Source of the DNA: Yersinia bercovieri ATCC 43970
GTDB lineage: Bacteria > Pseudomonadota > Gammaproteobacteria > Enterobacterales > Enterobacteriaceae
NCBI RefSeq assembly: GCF_013282745.1
Contig: NZ_CP054044.1
Location: 620,001 to 684,000, forward strand
Length of the DNA stretch: 64,000 bases
Direction of reading: 5' to 3'
The notes below the pieces were generated by a model. It was not told the origin of the DNA. It did not search any database and saw nothing but the letters and a program-made list of their open reading frames with translations. This document shows positions 60,842-64,000 of this stretch, piece after piece (position 1 is the first letter of the stretch; the number at the start of each line of letters is the position of its first letter). A program made the translations under genes and the position numbers.

Positions 60842-61870
60842 GTGATATCCCGATACGTGCCACCAATTTCACCCAAAACAGCTCGTTTTGCTCTCCTCCT
60901 GCTGAGTTTCTTGACTCTCACTTTCAGCTTATCTGGCTGCAAACCTGCGCAAGAAGCCGAGACATCAGCGGCAGCGAAAGATACGCCAGCCTGGTCCCGA
61001 ACGGTGGAGACAGCAAAAGGCCCGGTTACATTGACCTCACAGCCGCAGCGTATTGTCTCCACCAGCATCACCATCACTGGCACTTTACTGGCGATCAATG
61101 CCCCGGTTATTGCCACCGGAGCCACCGCCCCCAATACCACTGTCGCGGATAATCAAGGGTTCTTTATCCAGTGGTCAGATGTTGCACAGGCTAAAAAACT
61201 GGTACCGCTGTATCAAACCGAGCCGAATGCCGAAGCTGTCGCCGGCATGAATCCGGACTTAATTATCATTTCCGCTACCGGTGGCGACTCCGCGCTGAAG
61301 TTGTATGAGCAGTTATCCGCTATCGCGCCAACATTAGTGATTAATTACGATGATAAGAGCTGGCAGGAGTTAGCCATCCTTTTAGGGCAGGCTACCGGGC
61401 ATGAGTCAGATGCAACGCAAGTGATTGATAGTTTTGCCAATCGGCTTAATGAGGTGAAGCAGAATATCACCCTGCCACCACAACCCACCTCCGCTTTTGT
61501 CTATCAAGCAGCGGGCAGCACCGCCAATTTATGGACTGATAACTCAGCGCAGGGGAAGTTATTGCAGCAATTGGGCTTCACACTGGCGACTATTCCTGAT
61601 GCCGTGAAAGGCAACACCAGCATGGGACATCGCAAGGATATCATTCAGTTAGGTGGTGAGAAGCTGGCCGAGGGGTTAAACGGGGAGACGATTTTACTGT
61701 TCTCCGGCGAGAGACCTGCAGTTGATGCATTGAAAAGTAATCAGTTTTTAGCGCACATCCCAGCGATTGAGCACAACCGTGTTTATGCGGTGGGTTATGA
61801 TACTTTCCGGCTGGATTATTATAGTGCGAGTCATTTGTTAGCACGGATTGAGGGGATGTTTAAGGGGTAA
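60842..61870 (+). CDS. fepB: Ferric enterobactin-binding periplasmic protein FepB (lipoprotein form)
   Basis: Delivers ferric enterobactin to FepDG. 342 residues from GTG 60842. Strong FepB identity: QPQRIVSTSITITGTLLAINAPVIATGA, PDLIIISATGGDSALKLYEQLS, LVINYDDKSWQELAILLGQATG, and the C-terminal ETILLFSGERPA and TFRLDYYSASHLLARI. The signal peptide (FALLLLSFLTLTFSLSGCKPAQ) ends in a lipobox, so this version is probably membrane-anchored, unlike soluble E. coli FepB. The start is uncertain: only a weak GAGAGA precedes GTG 60842; GTG 60857 is also possible. Confidence 0.92.
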   Translation: MISRYVPPISPKTARFALLLLSFLTLTFSLSGCKPAQEAETSAAAKDTPAWSRTVETAKGPVTLTSQPQRIVSTSITITGTLLAINAPVIATGATAPNTTVADNQGFFIQWSDVAQAKKLVPLYQTEPNAEAVAGMNPDLIIISATGGDSALKLYEQLSAIAPTLVINYDDKSWQELAILLGQATGHESDATQVIDSFANRLNEVKQNITLPPQPTSAFVYQAAGSTANLWTDNSAQGKLLQQLGFTLATIPDAVKGNTSMGHRKDIIQLGGEKLAEGLNGETILLFSGERPAVDALKSNQFLAHIPAIEHNRVYAVGYDTFRLDYYSASHLLARIEGMFKG

Positions 61871-61912
61871 AGGGGGAAACCGAACCAGGTTTCTGGTTGA
61901 TATTCGTTTGGT

Positions 61913-61960
61913 GATTGAGATTGAGATTGAGATTGAGATTGAGATTGAGATTGAGATTGG
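61913..61960. repeat. GATTGA hexamer tandem repeat, 8 units
   Basis: Eight consecutive GATTGA units (the last is GATTGG) in non-coding DNA 42 bp after fepB. The flanks also look duplicated (TCTGGTTGAT.. on one side, TCTGGTTTCGGTTGAT.. on the other). A simple-sequence repeat likely to vary in number. Confidence 0.9.
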
Positions 61961-61984
61961 ATCTGGTTTCGGTTGATAGTCGTT

Positions 61985-62440
61985 CAGTGATCACCTGACC
62001 CTCGTCGCCTCAACCGAGCAGGAGGGCAGGCCGGCCCTCCTGCACCTGCGGCTTGCGCGAAATATTGCCCTGCGGGTAAACCTCCCACGTCTTTCGGGCT
62101 GACGAGCCAGCGCGATGGGCATCCCTGCCCAAGCGCGCTTTTCGCGGGCGTCCTGCCCGCTCACTCTACCCTCCATCCTCGTCGGCAATATTCCTGATTG
62201 CGCTCAAGGTTAAAAGCACATTTGAGCTGCCGAGTGAAGAGTGGAGGTAGGACGCGAGGCATGGATGCCGAGCGAGCCGTGCTTGAGCAGGAGCGAATCA
62301 CGGCGGTCCGTCAGCCGAAACGATGATTGAGGGAACCTGCGAAGCAGGCAAGCGATACGTGCGCTAGCGCAGGGGTTCCAAGGGGGTTACGCGCTTGTAA
62401 CCCCTTTGGCGGTTGGAGCATCGGAGGCAAGGTGAACACT
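61985..62440. other. GC-rich non-coding block with many hairpins between fepB and fepD
   Basis: About 450 bp with no supported gene but many stems: GCAGGAGGGC / GCCCTCCTGC (62018-62043), GCGGGC / GCCCGC (about 62144-62160), CCTGC-GAA-GCAGG (about 62336-62347), TGCGCTAGCGCA (about 62360-62371), GGGGTTAC / GTAACCCC (62383-62404, followed by TTT). Composition differs sharply from the AT-rich flanks. Looks like a mobile or structured repeat, or an RNA; not identified. Confidence 0.55.
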
Positions 62441-62553
62441 GAAGCTTTAACAACCGAACCAATCACCAAACTGAACCAAACTGTACCAAACTGAATTGTA
62501 ATAAATCCCCCTGCCCTCCCACCATAACTCGTGCTAACATAACCCCAGCAAAT

Positions 62554-62572
62554 AATAATGATAATCAAATCG
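62554..62572. promoter_or_regulatory. Fur box upstream of fepD
   Basis: The segment AATAATGATAATCA plus five bases matches the 19-bp Fur consensus at 13 positions, with the left 14 bases nearly perfect, 34 bp before fepD. AATAATCATTTG follows at 62578 and may extend the operator. Confidence 0.65.
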
Positions 62573-62605
62573 ATAACAATAATCATTTGTTAAAAAAGAG
62601 TAACA

Positions 62606-63673
62606 ATGCCAGCTGCTTATTCCTCAGATCAATCGTCAACAACAGCGCTGAAACCAGCCCCCACTCCAGGTGCGCAAACGCAGCGCCGACACGCCCTGTT
62701 ACTGCTTCTCAGCCTCCTTATATTGATGCTGGTGATGGCGGCCAGCCTGATGTTCGGGGCCAAAGCTATCCCCTTATCCGTGGTGTGGCAAAGCCTGCTC
62801 GGTGAGAGCCACAATGCCGATAGCATTTTGATATTGGAATCACGCCTGCCGCGCACCCTGATCGGGGTGCTCGCGGGTGCTGCCTTGGGGTTATCAGGTG
62901 CGGTGATCCAAGCGCTGACCCGCAACCCGCTGGCTGATCCCGGTATTCTCGGGGTGAATGCAGGGGCCAGTTTTGCTGTGGTCATCGGCATAGTGGTGTT
63001 TGGCGTGCACGCCATTTACGGCTATATGATCTCGGCATTTATCGGCACCCTGATCACCACTCTGGTGGTCTATTGGGTCGGCGCAACCGGCGGCGGGCGG
63101 GTGAATCCTCTGCGCCTGACACTCTCTGGCGTCGCCATTGGTGCGGTATTAACCGGCATCACTTCCGGTATCTCGCTGACCCATCCACAGGTTTACGATA
63201 GTGTCCGCTTCTGGCAAGCGGGATCGCTGGATATCCGTAACATGGCGGTGGTGATAGCCGTCGCCCCACTCATTCTGCTCGGTTGCATCATTGCCCTGCT
63301 ACTGGCGCGGTCACTAAATGCCATACATATGGGGCAGGATCTGGCGGCGGCGATGGGGGCGCGTATTGCCCGCACCCAATTTTGGGCGGTAATCACCATC
63401 ACTCTATTATGTGGTGCGGCGACCGCGGCCGTCGGCCCTATCGCCTTTGTTGGCCTGATGGTGCCACATATTGCGCGCTGGATTGTCGGGCCAAATCAGG
63501 TCTGGATTTTACCATTTACGCTGGTAATGACACCTATCCTGCTATTGGCATCCGATATTGTTGGGCGCTTTTTGGTGCCGGGCGAATTGCGGGTTTCCAT
63601 CGTGACCGCATTTATTGGTGCGCCCCTACTGATCTGGCTGGTACGGCGTAACAAAAGGATGACCACACTATGA
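62606..63673 (+). CDS. fepD: Ferric enterobactin transport permease FepD
   Basis: FecCD-family inner-membrane permease, 355 residues. After a polar N-terminus come about nine helices; ESRLPRTLIGVLAGAALGLSGAVIQALTRNPLADPGILGVNAGASFAVV is diagnostic of FepD-type permeases, and VGPIAFVGLMVPHIARWIVG is the ATPase-coupling loop. ATG 62606 (AAAGAGTAACA upstream) follows the Fur box. Overlaps fepG by 4 bp (ATGA). Confidence 0.95.
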   Translation: MPAAYSSDQSSTTALKPAPTPGAQTQRRHALLLLLSLLILMLVMAASLMFGAKAIPLSVVWQSLLGESHNADSILILESRLPRTLIGVLAGAALGLSGAVIQALTRNPLADPGILGVNAGASFAVVIGIVVFGVHAIYGYMISAFIGTLITTLVVYWVGATGGGRVNPLRLTLSGVAIGAVLTGITSGISLTHPQVYDSVRFWQAGSLDIRNMAVVIAVAPLILLGCIIALLLARSLNAIHMGQDLAAAMGARIARTQFWAVITITLLCGAATAAVGPIAFVGLMVPHIARWIVGPNQVWILPFTLVMTPILLLASDIVGRFLVPGELRVSIVTAFIGAPLLIWLVRRNKRMTTL

Positions 63674-64000
63674 AACCCGCCACACCCACGTGGCTATTGG
63701 GGCGTCCTGATGGCCCGGTAAACTTACGTGTCCGGTCACGCAGTTTGATGGTAGGCGCTCTGCTATTACTGGCTTGCTTACTGAGTGCGCTGTTGGCATT
63801 AATGGCCGGCACGCTGTCGTTATCTCCCGAGCAGGTGGTGAATGCCTTGCTCGGCAATAGCCATGGCACTGTGGATATTATCGTCAATCAATGGCGCTTA
63901 CCCCGTGCTGTGATGGCGCTAATTTTCGGGGCGGCGCTAGGTGTTAGTGGCGCAATATTTCAATCATTAGTGCGCAACCCACTGGGCAGCCCAGATGTCA
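63670..64000 (+). CDS. fepG: Ferric enterobactin transport permease FepG, 5' part (runs off right edge)
   Basis: First 110 codons of the partner permease. The overlap with fepD, the N-terminal helix (LMVGALLLLACLLSALLALMAGTLSL), and QWRLPRAVMALIFGAALGVSGAIFQSLVRNPLGSPDV match FepG. fepC and possibly fes/entS are expected beyond the edge. Confidence 0.93.
   Translation, partial: MKPATPTWLLGRPDGPVNLRVRSRSLMVGALLLLACLLSALLALMAGTLSLSPEQVVNALLGNSHGTVDIIVNQWRLPRAVMALIFGAALGVSGAIFQSLVRNPLGSPDV

Noticed and set aside
61913..61960. CRISPR array
   Set aside because: Units are 6 bp with no spacers; a simple-sequence repeat.
61991..62188. Arg-rich minus-strand frame between fepB and fepD
   Set aside because: Lies in the hairpin-rich GC block; composition is explained by base content, with no ribosome site or family.

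Overview
The window looks like chromosome of a Yersinia-type Enterobacterales (environmental or Y. enterocolitica-like clade). This rests on gene content (EutBC with a stand-alone permease, a hyb/hyp hydrogenase locus, a Flag-2 remnant, YddAB-PqqL, FepBDG), near-complete recognisable similarity of ProP, HybO, HybC, SlyB and FepB to their E. coli counterparts, and ERIC-type and Ypal-like intergenic repeats. The species cannot be fixed by reading alone. No tRNA, rRNA, CRISPR array, insertion sequence or prophage was seen.

Layout. 1-6.4 kb (minus): a two-partner secretion locus, tpsB then a giant filamentous haemagglutinin (tpsA) that runs off the left edge. tpsB is split by a frameshift at a seven-C run at the signal-peptide/mature junction. 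7.1-8.1 kb (plus): a ParD-like antitoxin gene translationally coupled to a second-type methionine aminopeptidase gene. 8.3-12.0 kb (minus): a Fur-boxed siderophore ABC importer of the YclNOPQ/CeuBCDE type. 12.4-16 kb (plus): MHS transporter, frameshifted LacI regulator, nucleoside hydrolase. 16.1-20.1 kb: YjbB, CueP with a CueR-type promoter, ProP. 20.3-24 kb (minus): ethanolamine permease, EutB, EutC without microcompartment genes. 24.3-28.7 kb (minus): RND efflux pump. 29-31.6 kb (plus): a CHASE4-PAS-GGDEF-EAL protein.

31.7-44.2 kb (minus): one long hydrogenase-2 run, hybO-A-B-C-D-E then hypA-B-C-D-E-F, most junctions overlapping, with a perfect FNR box upstream of hybO. A Ypal-like palindrome sits between hypD and hypE and a full ERIC between hypE and hypF. 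44.9-45.4 kb: slyB, whose Shine-Dalgarno lies in the end of an ERIC. 45.5-48.0 kb: 5'-truncated lafU and 5'-truncated lfhA joined head to head, the scar of a deleted lateral flagellar (Flag-2) cluster, comparable to mbhA/fhiA of E. coli K-12. 48-51 kb: a secreted LprI-like protein and a chemoreceptor.

51.5-64 kb is an iron/TonB region: sigma factor (FecI type), anti-sigma (FecR type), an STN-domain TonB receptor (YddB type), PqqL-type M16 protease and YddA-type ABC exporter, then fepB, a hexamer repeat, a GC-rich hairpin-filled block, and fepDG (fepG cut by the right edge). Good Fur boxes precede fecI, yddB, fepD and the 12-kb binding protein, so this window carries two siderophore ABC systems plus a protease-associated importer that appears able to signal its own induction.
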